From the NCBI RefSeq assembly GCF_021800405.1, contig NZ_CP084550.1:2666001-2730000 (forward strand): a stretch of 64,000 bases of DNA, written 5' to 3'. This document shows positions 36,250-44,454 of this stretch, piece by piece (the stretch's first letter is position 1; every line of letters starts with the position of its first letter). This DNA comes from Arthrobacter sp. FW306-07-I. GTDB lineage: Bacteria > Actinomycetota > Actinomycetes > Actinomycetales > Micrococcaceae. The notes under the pieces are model-generated. The model was given only the letters and a program-made list of their open reading frames with translations. It did no database searches and had not been told where the DNA came from. A program made the position numbers and the translations under genes.

Positions 36250-37167
36250 TCACCCGGCGGTCAATTCAACGTCAAGGCCCAGATCGAGGGCGGCCACAGT
36301 GTGGGTGAGCGCGCCCACGGAGATGACATCCACGCCTGCCGCGGCAATGGCGGCAACCGTGTTCAGGTTGACGTTGCCGCTGGCTTCCACGCGGGCACGT
36401 CCGGCCACGAGCGCAACGCCGTCCTTCAGCTCCGGCACCGAAAAGTTGTCCAGCATGATGGTGTCCACTCCCGCGGCCAGCACGGGTTCGATCTGGTCCA
36501 TGCGGTCCACTTCCACCTCAAAGTGCGTGGTGTGGCCCAGCTGCGCCTTGGCCGCCAGCAGAAGCTCCGTGAGCTTTGCAGGGTCTCCCCCGGTCATCAC
36601 AGCGAGGTGGTTGTCCTTGGCCAGGACGGCGTCGGAGAGGCTGTAGCGGTGGTTTGCTCCGCCGCCGCACCTGACCGCGAGGCGTTCCAGGATGCGCAGG
36701 CCGGGGGTAGTTTTGCGGGTGTCGGTGATGCGGGCCCTTGTGCCCTCGGTGAGCCGCACGAACTCTGCAGTCTTCGTGGCGATGGCGGACATCCGCTGGA
36801 CCAGGTTCAGCGCCACCCGCTCTGCCATCAGTACAGAGCGTGCGGCGCCGCTGACCCGGGCGAGGTGCGTGCCGGCGTCGAACCTTTCTCCGTCCGCCAC
36901 CAGGAGCTCCACCCGGGTGTCGGGGTCCACCAGCTGCATGGCGTCGCGGAACACGGTGGCGCCACTAAGGACACCGGGGACACGGGCGTTGAGGACGGCA
37001 GTGGCACGGGCATGCGTCGGTATAAGCAACTGCGAGGTGATGTCGCCGCCTGGCGCATCCTCGGCGAAGGCCCGTTCGAGGATCTCCCGGACGGGGGCCG
37101 ACGGGAGCGTGAGGTCCAGTGCCGGACGCGCGGCGGCAGCGAGGTCGATCACGGCGGATTCAGTCAT
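36250..37167 (-). CDS. nadC: Nicotinate-nucleotide pyrophosphorylase (quinolinate phosphoribosyltransferase)
   Basis: Converts quinolinate and PRPP to nicotinate mononucleotide with loss of CO2. The 305 residues contain the family residues in GDITSQLL, RVALNLVQRMSAIATKT, ITDTRKTTPGLR, KDNHLAVMTGG and VEVDRMDQ. The ATG lies inside the end of nadB (8-base overlap), so translation is coupled. Confidence 0.95.
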   Translation of the reverse strand: MTESAVIDLAAAARPALDLTLPSAPVREILERAFAEDAPGGDITSQLLIPTHARATAVLNARVPGVLSGATVFRDAMQLVDPDTRVELLVADGERFDAGTHLARVSGAARSVLMAERVALNLVQRMSAIATKTAEFVRLTEGTRARITDTRKTTPGLRILERLAVRCGGGANHRYSLSDAVLAKDNHLAVMTGGDPAKLTELLLAAKAQLGHTTHFEVEVDRMDQIEPVLAAGVDTIMLDNFSVPELKDGVALVAGRARVEASGNVNLNTVAAIAAAGVDVISVGALTHTVAALDLGLDVELTAG

Positions 37168-38995
37168 GGAGCAGGCTCGCTTTCAGGCGCGGAGGGTAGG
37201 AAGGTTCAGTCTGGTCGGGGCCGTCATCGCGGTAGTGCGCCCCCAGGGATTCACGGCGGTTGAGGGCAGCGGCCACAAGCAGCCGCGCAGCCAGCAAAAG
37301 GTTTCGGTCCTCAAGAACCCCAGGGTCAACAGGGGAGGGGTCAGCAGAGGAGAGCGGACGGACGACGCCGGCCCACCGGTCGAGCGTGGCAGCCGCCTCA
37401 AGCAGCAGCCCCCCTGAGCGCAGCACCCCGGCATGCGACGTCATGAGGGAACGGAGCGCCTCCCGTGAGAAAGGTTCCCCGGCTTCCCCTCCCCCACCGA
37501 AGCTGGACGGCCAACTCCCGCGGGTTAGGTCCAGTCCGTCCGTCGCGCCTTCCAAAGAAGCAGGGACGGTGACGGGCGCACTCGTGTTTCGCGGCAGGGA
37601 CGCGGAAGCGTTTGGTAGCTCCGGAGGTCCCGAAAGCGCCGTTGTTGCGTGAGCGGCCGCACCGGCCGCCGAGCTTGCGAGGCGATCGCCGGTGCGAGTC
37701 GCGAGTGCAGGCGCCGAGGGACTTGCGGAGCTGCCCTGCAGGAAAGATTCAACAGCGCGGCGGCCGAAGACGAGTCCCTCGAGGAGGGAGTTGCTGGCCA
37801 GCCTGTTTGCCCCCTGGACGCCCGTGCAGGCAGCTTCCCCGGCGGCGTAGAGGCCGGGAACGGTGGTGCGGGCGGAGAGGTCGGTGCGTACCCCGCCCAT
37901 CCAGTAGTGGGCGGCGGGGGCGACGGGGACCAGTTCGCGGGTCCAGTCGATGCCGGCGTCGAGGGTCTTGCGGGTGAGGGTGGGGAACCGCTGCTGCAGG
38001 AAGCCTTCCCCCCTGGCCTGCTCGATGACGCGGGCGTCGAGGTAGACGTGGCCTGTGGGGTCGCCGAGCTTGGCCAGGTGGAGGGCGATGCTGCGGGAGA
38101 CGACATCGCGGGGCGCCAGCTCGGCATCGGGGTGGTAGGCCTGCATGAAGCGGCGGCCGCCGGAGTCACACAGGATGGCGCCTTCGCCGCGCACCGCTTC
38201 GGAGATGAGCAGCGGGCCGTCCAACCGGTCAGGGCGGGCGGTGGCGGAGCTGACCAGGCAGGTGGGGTGGAACTGGAAGAATTCCAGGTCTGCGGTGGCT
38301 GCCCCGGCGCGGACGGCGAGCGCCAGTCCGTCGGCGGTGGCCACGGCGGGGTTGGTGGTTTGGGCGAACAGCTGGCCCGCTCCCCCGGTGGCGAGCAGGA
38401 CGGCGTCCGCGTCCAGCCTGCTGGTCCGGCCGTCCTGCAGGTACTCCAGTCCGGTCACCCTTCCGCGGTGGGTGACGAGGGAGGTGGCGCGGGCATGTGC
38501 GAGGAGGGTGAGCTTTCCTTCGTCCCGCCGGGACAGCACTGCCTGGATCAGCGCGCCGGCGACCCGCGCACCCGTGGCGTCTCCCCCTGCATGCAGGATG
38601 CGCGGGGCACTGTGGGCCGCTTCGAGCCCAAGGGCCGGGCCGCCGTCGTTCGTTGCTTCAGCCTGCGTTGCCCCCGCCTGCCCTGCATCGAAGGCGACCC
38701 CGTAGCGCTGGAGGCCCTCGATATCGCGGCGAGCTTCCGTGCACATCAGCCGGACGGCGGCTTCGTTGCAGTGTCCCGCACCGGCACGGAGCGTGTCCGC
38801 GATGTGCGCAGCCACGGTGTCCCCGGGCGCGGGCGTGGCCAGTACAGCGGAAATGCCGCCCTGCGCGTACCAGGTGTTGCTCTGGTCCAGCGCGCCTTTG
38901 GTCAGGAGCACCACGTCAGCGCCGGCATCGGCGGCGAGGAGCGCTGCGTACAGGCCGGCGATGCCGCTTCCGATGACAGCGAGGCGGCTTGCCAT
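37160..38995 (-). CDS. nadB: L-aspartate oxidase with an internal low-complexity insert
   Basis: FAD enzyme oxidising aspartate to iminoaspartate for quinolinate synthesis. N-terminal flavin loop VIGSGIAGLYAALLAADAGADVVLLTKG, the family segment DQSNTWYAQGGISAVL, and GVQGANRLASNSLLEGLVFGRRA are all present. At 611 residues it is longer than the usual 540: about 90 residues rich in Ser, Ala and Pro (about 425-515) sit between the catalytic fold and the C-terminal helical domain. The ATG overlaps the nadA stop by one base. Identity firm; the effect of the insert is unknown. Confidence 0.93.
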   Translation of the reverse strand: MASRLAVIGSGIAGLYAALLAADAGADVVLLTKGALDQSNTWYAQGGISAVLATPAPGDTVAAHIADTLRAGAGHCNEAAVRLMCTEARRDIEGLQRYGVAFDAGQAGATQAEATNDGGPALGLEAAHSAPRILHAGGDATGARVAGALIQAVLSRRDEGKLTLLAHARATSLVTHRGRVTGLEYLQDGRTSRLDADAVLLATGGAGQLFAQTTNPAVATADGLALAVRAGAATADLEFFQFHPTCLVSSATARPDRLDGPLLISEAVRGEGAILCDSGGRRFMQAYHPDAELAPRDVVSRSIALHLAKLGDPTGHVYLDARVIEQARGEGFLQQRFPTLTRKTLDAGIDWTRELVPVAPAAHYWMGGVRTDLSARTTVPGLYAAGEAACTGVQGANRLASNSLLEGLVFGRRAVESFLQGSSASPSAPALATRTGDRLASSAAGAAAHATTALSGPPELPNASASLPRNTSAPVTVPASLEGATDGLDLTRGSWPSSFGGGGEAGEPFSREALRSLMTSHAGVLRSGGLLLEAAATLDRWAGVVRPLSSADPSPVDPGVLEDRNLLLAARLLVAAALNRRESLGAHYRDDGPDQTEPSYPPRLKASLLHD

Positions 38996-40299
38996 CAGGG
39001 CCTCGCCGCGAGCATGCGTTCGAGCGCAATCCTGGCGTTGGCCTGTACCTCGTCGTCAACTGTGATGCGGTTGACCACGCGGCCGGCCACCAGTTCCTCC
39101 AGCACCCAGGCCAGGTAGCCGGGGTGGATGCGGTACATGGTGGAGCATGGGCAGATCACCGGGTCCAGGCAGAAAATGGTGTGCTGCGGGTACTCGGCGG
39201 CAAGCCGGTTCACCATGTTGATCTCGGTGCCGATGGCGAACGTGGTGGGCTCGGTGGCGGCGGCGATGGCCTTCTTGATGAAGTCCGTGGAACCCGCGGA
39301 ATCCGCTGCGTCCACCACCTCCATGGGGCACTCGGGGTGGACGATGACCTGGACGCCGGGGAACTCCGCCCGGGCCTTCTGGATCTGCGCCACGCTGAAG
39401 CGCTTGTGCACGGAGCAGAACCCGTGCCAGAGGATCACCCGGGAGCCCAACAGCGCCTGTTCGTCATTGCCGCCCAGGTCCTTGCGCGGGTTCCACATGG
39501 GCATCTGCTCCAGCGGCACACCCATGGCCTTGGCGGTATTGCGTCCAAGGTGCTGGTCCGGGAAGAACAGCACGCGCTGGGCCCGCTGGAAGGCCCACTC
39601 CAGCACCGTTTTCGCGTTGGAGGAGGTACAGACAATGCCGCCGTGTTCGCCGCAGAACGCCTTGAGGGCTGCGGAGGAATTCATGTAGGTGACGGGGATG
39701 ACCGGAACCCGGCCTTCGGCGTCGGGCTCTGTCCCGAAGATGTCTTCGAGCTGCTCCCAGCATTCCTCCACCGAGTCCGAGTCCGCCATGTCGGCCATGG
39801 AACAGCCGGCGGCGAGGTTGGGCAGGATCACGGCCTGCTCCGGTGTGGAGAGAATGTCTGCCGTTTCAGCCATGAAGTGGACGCCGCAGAAGATAATCGC
39901 CTCCGCGTCCGGGCGGGTGAGCGCGGCGTTGGCCAACTGGAAGGAGTCGCCCACGAAGTCCGCGTACTGGATGACTTCATCCCGCTGGTAGAAGTGGCCC
40001 AGGATCACCGCCCGGTCTCCCAGGGCGGCCTTGGCAGCTTTGATGCGCTCCCCGAGCTCGACCTCGCTGGCCAGCTTGTACTCTTCCGGCAGCTGGCCCT
40101 GGCGCGGTGTGGTGGCCGGTGCCGGATCGGCGCTGGATGCACCCGGGCCATAGGCCGGGACCCCTGCGAGCGCCTCGGCCAGGTCGTAATCCCACGGGCC
40201 CTTGGCCAGCGCCGGGCTGCAGGTGCTGCGTTCAGCGGCTGCGCCTTTTTCGGCCTGTTCGCGCGTGATCAGCTGGATTGCCGTGTTGACGCTGCTCAT
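38995..40299 (-). CDS. nadA: Quinolinate synthase A
   Basis: [4Fe-4S] enzyme condensing iminoaspartate with dihydroxyacetone phosphate. The 434-residue actinobacterial form has an N-terminal extension of about 85 residues before GHFYQRDEVIQYADFVGDS. Candidate cluster cysteines are in IIFCGVHFMAET, GGIVCTSSNA and PVICPCSTMYRIHPGYL. The ATG overlaps the NUDIX gene stop as ATGA. Confidence 0.95.
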   Translation of the reverse strand: MSSVNTAIQLITREQAEKGAAAERSTCSPALAKGPWDYDLAEALAGVPAYGPGASSADPAPATTPRQGQLPEEYKLASEVELGERIKAAKAALGDRAVILGHFYQRDEVIQYADFVGDSFQLANAALTRPDAEAIIFCGVHFMAETADILSTPEQAVILPNLAAGCSMADMADSDSVEECWEQLEDIFGTEPDAEGRVPVIPVTYMNSSAALKAFCGEHGGIVCTSSNAKTVLEWAFQRAQRVLFFPDQHLGRNTAKAMGVPLEQMPMWNPRKDLGGNDEQALLGSRVILWHGFCSVHKRFSVAQIQKARAEFPGVQVIVHPECPMEVVDAADSAGSTDFIKKAIAAATEPTTFAIGTEINMVNRLAAEYPQHTIFCLDPVICPCSTMYRIHPGYLAWVLEELVAGRVVNRITVDDEVQANARIALERMLAARP

Positions 40300-41015
40300 G
40301 GTGTGCTCCTGTTGTCTGGGTCAAGGCCTGGCCGGCCGGTAAAGCGGTAGAGGCGTGGCGGGCGGTGCTTGCCGCCCTGGAGGTATTCCCCGGTTTCTTC
40401 GATTTCCGGGGTGGCTTTGAGTTGCCGCCGGAAGTTGGCGGGATCCAGTTGGCGGTCGAGGACGGCTTCGTAGACTTCGCGGACCTGGGCCAGTGTGAAG
40501 TATTCCCCCAGCAGGTGGTACGCCACCGAGCCGTACGCCAGCTTGTTGCGCAGGCGCCAGAGCGCGTAGTCCACGATGGCGTTGTGGTCGAAGGCCAGCT
40601 CGCCCAGGCGGTCCGCGCGGAACCACTTCACGTTTTCGGACTCGTCCGCGAGCGCTGCTTCCGTGGGCTGGACCAGGGCCCAGTAGACGATGGAGACCAC
40701 GCGCTGGGTGGGTGAACGGTGGAGGCCGCCGAAGGCGTACAGCTGCTCAAGGTAGCTCGGTGCAAGGCCAGTGGTTTCCCGCAGATTCCTGGCGGCGGCG
40801 TCCTGGAGTGACTCGTCGTGGCTGAGCGGGCCTCCCGGGAGGGCCCACAACCCCTTGAACGGTTCCCGGATGCGGCGCACCAGGGGAAGCCACAGGGTGG
40901 GACGGCCAGAGGTGGCGCTGGGCCGGAGGGCGAAGATCACCGTGGAGATGGCCAACGACGGCGGCGCGGCCTGCCGCTCGGAAACATTAGCCGAGCTGTA
41001 GTACACCCGTCCCAC
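40296..41015 (-). CDS. NUDIX-domain NAD regulator, NrtR-like
   Basis: A 239-residue protein with an N-terminal NUDIX domain and a C-terminal winged helix (about residues 165-230: YGSVAYHLLGEYFTLAQVREVYEAVL, ending in a KHRPPRLYRF wing), the NrtR layout. The NUDIX box (residues 61-84) reads RNLRET where active hydrolases have REUXEE, so catalysis is probably lost and the domain likely senses an NAD-related ligand such as ADP-ribose. It is the first gene of the nad operon and lies 46 bases from a strong palindrome. It starts with GTG at 41013-41015; a second in-frame GTG lies three codons on. Confidence 0.87.
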   Translation of the reverse strand: MGRVYYSSANVSERQAAPPSLAISTVIFALRPSATSGRPTLWLPLVRRIREPFKGLWALPGGPLSHDESLQDAAARNLRETTGLAPSYLEQLYAFGGLHRSPTQRVVSIVYWALVQPTEAALADESENVKWFRADRLGELAFDHNAIVDYALWRLRNKLAYGSVAYHLLGEYFTLAQVREVYEAVLDRQLDPANFRRQLKATPEIEETGEYLQGGKHRPPRLYRFTGRPGLDPDNRSTP

Positions 41016-41060
41016 CGCCTTCCGTCATCCTCGACTGCCCGCTTTGGAGGCGGTCATCGC

Positions 41061-41087
41061 TAGTTATGGTCATCTTGACCAAAACTA
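41061..41087. promoter_or_regulatory. Candidate NrtR operator of the nad operon
   Basis: Arms TAGTTATGGTCA and TGACCAAAACTA around TCT; 11 of 12 positions are symmetric. It is located just upstream of the NUDIX regulator gene, as in known NrtR-regulated nad operons. Confidence 0.75.
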
Positions 41088-41113
41088 ATTCTACGGCCGG
41101 GCGTCCCCGAAAG

Positions 41114-41139
41114 GGAAATGTTTCTGCCCGCACATTTCC
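41114..41139. promoter_or_regulatory. Inverted repeat upstream of the amino-acid permease
   Basis: Perfect 8-bp arms GGAAATGT (41114-41121) and ACATTTCC (41132-41139), one helical turn apart. A possible permease -10, TAAATT, follows at 41261-41266. The rest of 41140-41330 shows only a small GGTCC/GGACC hairpin at 41272-41286. Confidence 0.4.
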
Positions 41140-41333
41140 AAGCCACCCCGGGCATGGAGCCTTCACATCAGGTGCCGGCCGCGCTTGGACTGCTGCAACG
41201 GGCGCGGGCCGCCGGCTGCGGACTTCGCCCTCCGGTTTCCGGGCAGCCTTTCAGAAGCGGTAAATTCAATAGGTCCCAAAAGGACCCCCGGGCCTCCCCC
41301 CGGACCCAACCACCCCAGAAGGTGCACCTGCCC

Positions 41334-42740
41334 ATGACGATGAAGTCTGCCCACACGCCATCGACCACCACATCCAGCCCCCCATCCAAGGCCTCGGCCG
41401 TCCACAGCATGAAGCCCCGCCAGCTGACCATGATGGGGCTCGGCAGTGCCATCGGGGCCGGGTTGTTCCTGGGGTCGGGCGCGGGTGTCCAGGCGGCAGG
41501 GCCGGCAGTCCTCATCTCCTACCTGGTGGCCGGAACGCTGATCATCCTGGTCATGTGGGCCCTCGGCGAGATGGCGGCGGCACATCCGAACAGCGGAGCC
41601 TTCTCCGTCTATGCGCAGCGCGCGCTGGGCCGCACGGCAGGTGCCACCATCGGCTGGCTGTGGTGGCTGCAGCTGGTGGTGGTGATCGCAGCCGAGGCCC
41701 TGGGCGCGGCCGGGCTGCTGTTCTCCGTCTGGCCGGTGGTCCCGGTCTGGGCCCTGGCGCTGCTGTTCATGGTGGTCTTCACCGCCATCAACCTGGCCGG
41801 GGTCCGGAACTTTGGCGAGTTCGAGTTCTGGTTCGCCATCCTCAAGGTGGCCGCCATCATCCTGTTCCTTGGAGTTGGTGCAGCGCTGCTCCTGGGCCTG
41901 CTCCCCGGCGTCGACTCCCCCGGCGCGCAAAACCTCACGGGCAACTTCGCGCCGCAGGGCCTGGGCGGCGTTGCTGCGGCCCTGTTTGTGGTGATCTTCG
42001 CGTTTGGCGGCACGGAGATTGTGTCGGTGGCGGCAGCCGAGACCGAGGATCCGGAACGCAGCGTGGGCAGGGCCATCCGCACGGTGGTGTGGCGGATCCT
42101 GGTCTTCTACATCGGCTCCGTCTTCGTCATCGCCGCCGTCCTTCCCGCCACTTCCAAGAGCCTTGCTTCCCCCTTCGCCGGCGTTCTGGATGCCGCCCGG
42201 ATCCCTGGCGCCTCCACGGCCATCACCCTGGTGGCCGTCGTCGCACTTCTTTCGGCGCTGAACGCGAACCTTTACGGCGCCTCCCGCATGGTTTACTCCC
42301 TGTCCCAGCGGGGCGAGGCCCCCCGCGTCCTGACCCGGCTCAACCGTGCCGGCGTGCCCGTGCCCGCGGTGGCGGTCTCCGTGGCCTTCGGCTTCGTGGC
42401 CACCGTCCTGGAACTCCTGTTCCCGGACCGTATCCTGCCCGCATTGTTCCAGCTGGTGGGATCGACGTGCCTGGTGGTCTGGGGCAGCGCCCTGGTGTCC
42501 CAGCTGGTCCTCCGGCGGCGGGCGGACCGGGACGGGACCCCGCTGCCCTTGCGGATGAAGGGCTTTCCCGGCCTGACCATCCTGGGGCTGGTGCTGCTGG
42601 GAGTCATCTTCGCCGTCGGGTTCAGTGCTGACGCCAGCCGCGTGCAGCTCTTCAGCACCTTCGCCCTGATCGCCGGCATCGCACTGGCCTGCGCCGCAGG
42701 CGCCCGCCTGACCGGCAGGAAGCAGGCCGTCAACAGGTAG
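41334..42740 (+). CDS. Amino-acid permease (APC superfamily, AAT family)
   Basis: A 468-residue transporter with about 12 membrane spans. The AAT signature is seen at the start of TM1 (LTMMGLGSAIGAGLFLGSG), in MWALGEMAAAHPNSGAFS and in the substrate-contact segment FAFGGTEIVSVAAAETEDP. Closest in feel to GABA, proline or aromatic amino-acid permeases, but the substrate is not determinable. The ATG at 41334 lies after AGAAGG at 11 bases; the frame is open 72 codons upstream without conservation. It is followed closely by a hydrolase and a phosphoribosyltransferase on the same strand. Confidence 0.88.
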   Translation: MTMKSAHTPSTTTSSPPSKASAVHSMKPRQLTMMGLGSAIGAGLFLGSGAGVQAAGPAVLISYLVAGTLIILVMWALGEMAAAHPNSGAFSVYAQRALGRTAGATIGWLWWLQLVVVIAAEALGAAGLLFSVWPVVPVWALALLFMVVFTAINLAGVRNFGEFEFWFAILKVAAIILFLGVGAALLLGLLPGVDSPGAQNLTGNFAPQGLGGVAAALFVVIFAFGGTEIVSVAAAETEDPERSVGRAIRTVVWRILVFYIGSVFVIAAVLPATSKSLASPFAGVLDAARIPGASTAITLVAVVALLSALNANLYGASRMVYSLSQRGEAPRVLTRLNRAGVPVPAVAVSVAFGFVATVLELLFPDRILPALFQLVGSTCLVVWGSALVSQLVLRRRADRDGTPLPLRMKGFPGLTILGLVLLGVIFAVGFSADASRVQLFSTFALIAGIALACAAGARLTGRKQAVNR

Positions 42741-42821
42741 AGTGGTGCCTACCTTTCCACAGAAGACGCACCGATGCGCCGGGCCCGCCCAGGCGCCGTA
42801 CCTGATTGGGGAACTGACACC

Positions 42822-43649
42822 ATGACCGGCAGGCACAGCGGCCAGCAGCAGGCGCACACCGTCGAAGGCACCGACCCGCAATTGTATGTGGCGGTCCATG
42901 AACCCGCGGCTGACGCAGGCCTCCGACCGGTCCTGCTGCTGCACGGCTTTTCCTCCTCGTCCAAGCGCAACTGGGAGGACACGGGATGGGTCTCTGCCCT
43001 GCTCGACGCCGGACGCCGCGTGATCACCGTCGACCTGCCGGGCCACGGCCGCAGCGGTGCCCCCGAGGACATGGATTCCTACTCCCCCAGCCGGATCCGC
43101 GCGGACCTGTTGCAGGCAGCCTTCGACGCCGGCGCGCGCCCCTTGCAGGACGGGGATCCTTCCAGCGGGCTGGACGTGGTGGGCTATTCCCTGGGTTCCC
43201 GGCTCGCTTGGGAGTTCGCCGCAACCCAGCCCGAACTGGTGCACCGGCTGGTGCTCGGCGGCCCCAACGATTCTGATCCGCTGGCGGCCTTCGACCTGGT
43301 AGCCGCCCAGGACTACCTCGCCGACGGCACTCCGATCAAGGACGAGTCCACCGCCCAGCTGCTCAAGATGGCGCTGCTGCTGCCCAGCAACAACGTCTTC
43401 GCGCTCCTGTCCCTCGTGGAGGCCATCAAGGCGGAGCCCTATGACCCGGCCGAAGCGGTCCCGCGTGTTCCGATGCTGCTGGTTGCGGGAGACAAGGACG
43501 AACGCGCTGCCACGTTGCCCAAGCTTGCCGAACTGGCCCGCGGTGCAGGGGCGACGGCTGAGCAAGTGATCCTCCCGGGCCGGAACCACACCAACGCCAT
43601 CACCAGCCGGGCCTTCAAGCAGGCCGCGATTTCGTTCCTGGCTGCCTAA
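42822..43649 (+). CDS. Alpha/beta hydrolase
   Basis: A 275-residue cytoplasmic hydrolase: oxyanion-hole LLLHGFSSSS, nucleophile Ser in VGYSLGSRLAWE, acid in VAGDKDERA, and His in PGRNHTNAI. The lid region is near residues 150-190. The ATG at 42822 follows GGGGAACTG; an alternative ATG at 42774 would add 16 residues. Substrate unknown; it could be an esterase or a C-C hydrolase. Confidence 0.85.
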   Translation: MTGRHSGQQQAHTVEGTDPQLYVAVHEPAADAGLRPVLLLHGFSSSSKRNWEDTGWVSALLDAGRRVITVDLPGHGRSGAPEDMDSYSPSRIRADLLQAAFDAGARPLQDGDPSSGLDVVGYSLGSRLAWEFAATQPELVHRLVLGGPNDSDPLAAFDLVAAQDYLADGTPIKDESTAQLLKMALLLPSNNVFALLSLVEAIKAEPYDPAEAVPRVPMLLVAGDKDERAATLPKLAELARGAGATAEQVILPGRNHTNAITSRAFKQAAISFLAA

Positions 43650-43737
43650 GCGGCACGCGGGCTGCCGACGGCGGCCTTGGGAACGGTACGCCGACGGCAG
43701 GCCGCAGCGGTGAGGGACAGAGCGCCGGAAAGGACAC

Positions 43738-44385
43738 ATGGGGACGCGTTTCGAAGACCGTACGGAGGCCGGACAACGCCTTGCCGCTGCCCTGGCCCAG
43801 TTCCGGGAACGCCCTGACACCGCGGTCCTGGGCCTGGCCCGCGGGGGCATTGCCGTCGCGGCGGCCGCGGCAACGGAGCTGCGCCTGCCCCAGGGCACGG
43901 TCCTGGTGCGGAAGCTGGGGATCCCCGGGCACGAGGAAACCGCGTACGGTGCCCTGGCCTTGGCTCGAGGCCGCACGGTCCGGCTGATCAACAAGCCGCT
44001 GCTGGAGCGGGTCCTTGAACACGGGGTTCGCCAGGAAGCGCTGGACGCCGTGGAAGACCGCGAGCGGGCCGAACTGCTTCGCCGGGCGGAGCTGTACCCG
44101 AGAGCCGGCATGGACGTGGCGGGCAAGACCGTGCTCCTGGTGGATGACGGCCTGGCCACTGGCGCTACGATGCGCGCCGCCGTCGAGGCCCTGCGGGAAG
44201 GCGGTGCTGCTGCGGTGGTTGCTGCCGCCCCCGTGGGTTCGGTTGACGCACAGGCATCGCTTGAGCGGGTGTGCGACGCGGTGATCTGCCTGCACCTGCC
44301 CGGCAAGTTCCGGGCCGTGGGCAGCTACTACCGGCACTTTCCGCAACTGAGCGACGCCGACGCGGTCAGGCTGCTGGCTACCTGA
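43738..44385 (+). CDS. Type I phosphoribosyltransferase family protein
   Basis: A 215-residue protein with the PRPP-binding motif VLLVDDGLATGATM (about residues 131-144) and the typical N-terminal LGLARGGIAVAAAAATELRLP. This subgroup is often found alone or fused to hydrolases in actinobacteria and is not one of the named purine or pyrimidine salvage enzymes. The ATG follows GGAAAGGA. Base specificity cannot be assigned. Confidence 0.85.
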   Translation: MGTRFEDRTEAGQRLAAALAQFRERPDTAVLGLARGGIAVAAAAATELRLPQGTVLVRKLGIPGHEETAYGALALARGRTVRLINKPLLERVLEHGVRQEALDAVEDRERAELLRRAELYPRAGMDVAGKTVLLVDDGLATGATMRAAVEALREGGAAAVVAAAPVGSVDAQASLERVCDAVICLHLPGKFRAVGSYYRHFPQLSDADAVRLLAT

Positions 44386-44398
44386 CCGATCAGGATAC

Positions 44399-44436
44399 GA
44401 AGCAGGCCCGGACCCAAAGGGGTCCGGGTCTGCTTC
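44399..44436. terminator. Bidirectional terminator between convergent genes
   Basis: A 17-bp stem with one G-U pair (44399-44415 with 44420-44436), AAAG loop, placed 14 bases after the phosphoribosyltransferase and 18 bases from the transporter stop. Confidence 0.8.
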
Positions 44437-44454
44437 AGTTGGGGACGGCGGGGA

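Noticed and set aside
41163..44306. 1047-codon open frame on the minus strand
   Set aside because: It runs antisense across three well-supported plus-strand genes and has low-complexity composition (Gly, Gln, His, Arg rich); a GC-bias artefact.
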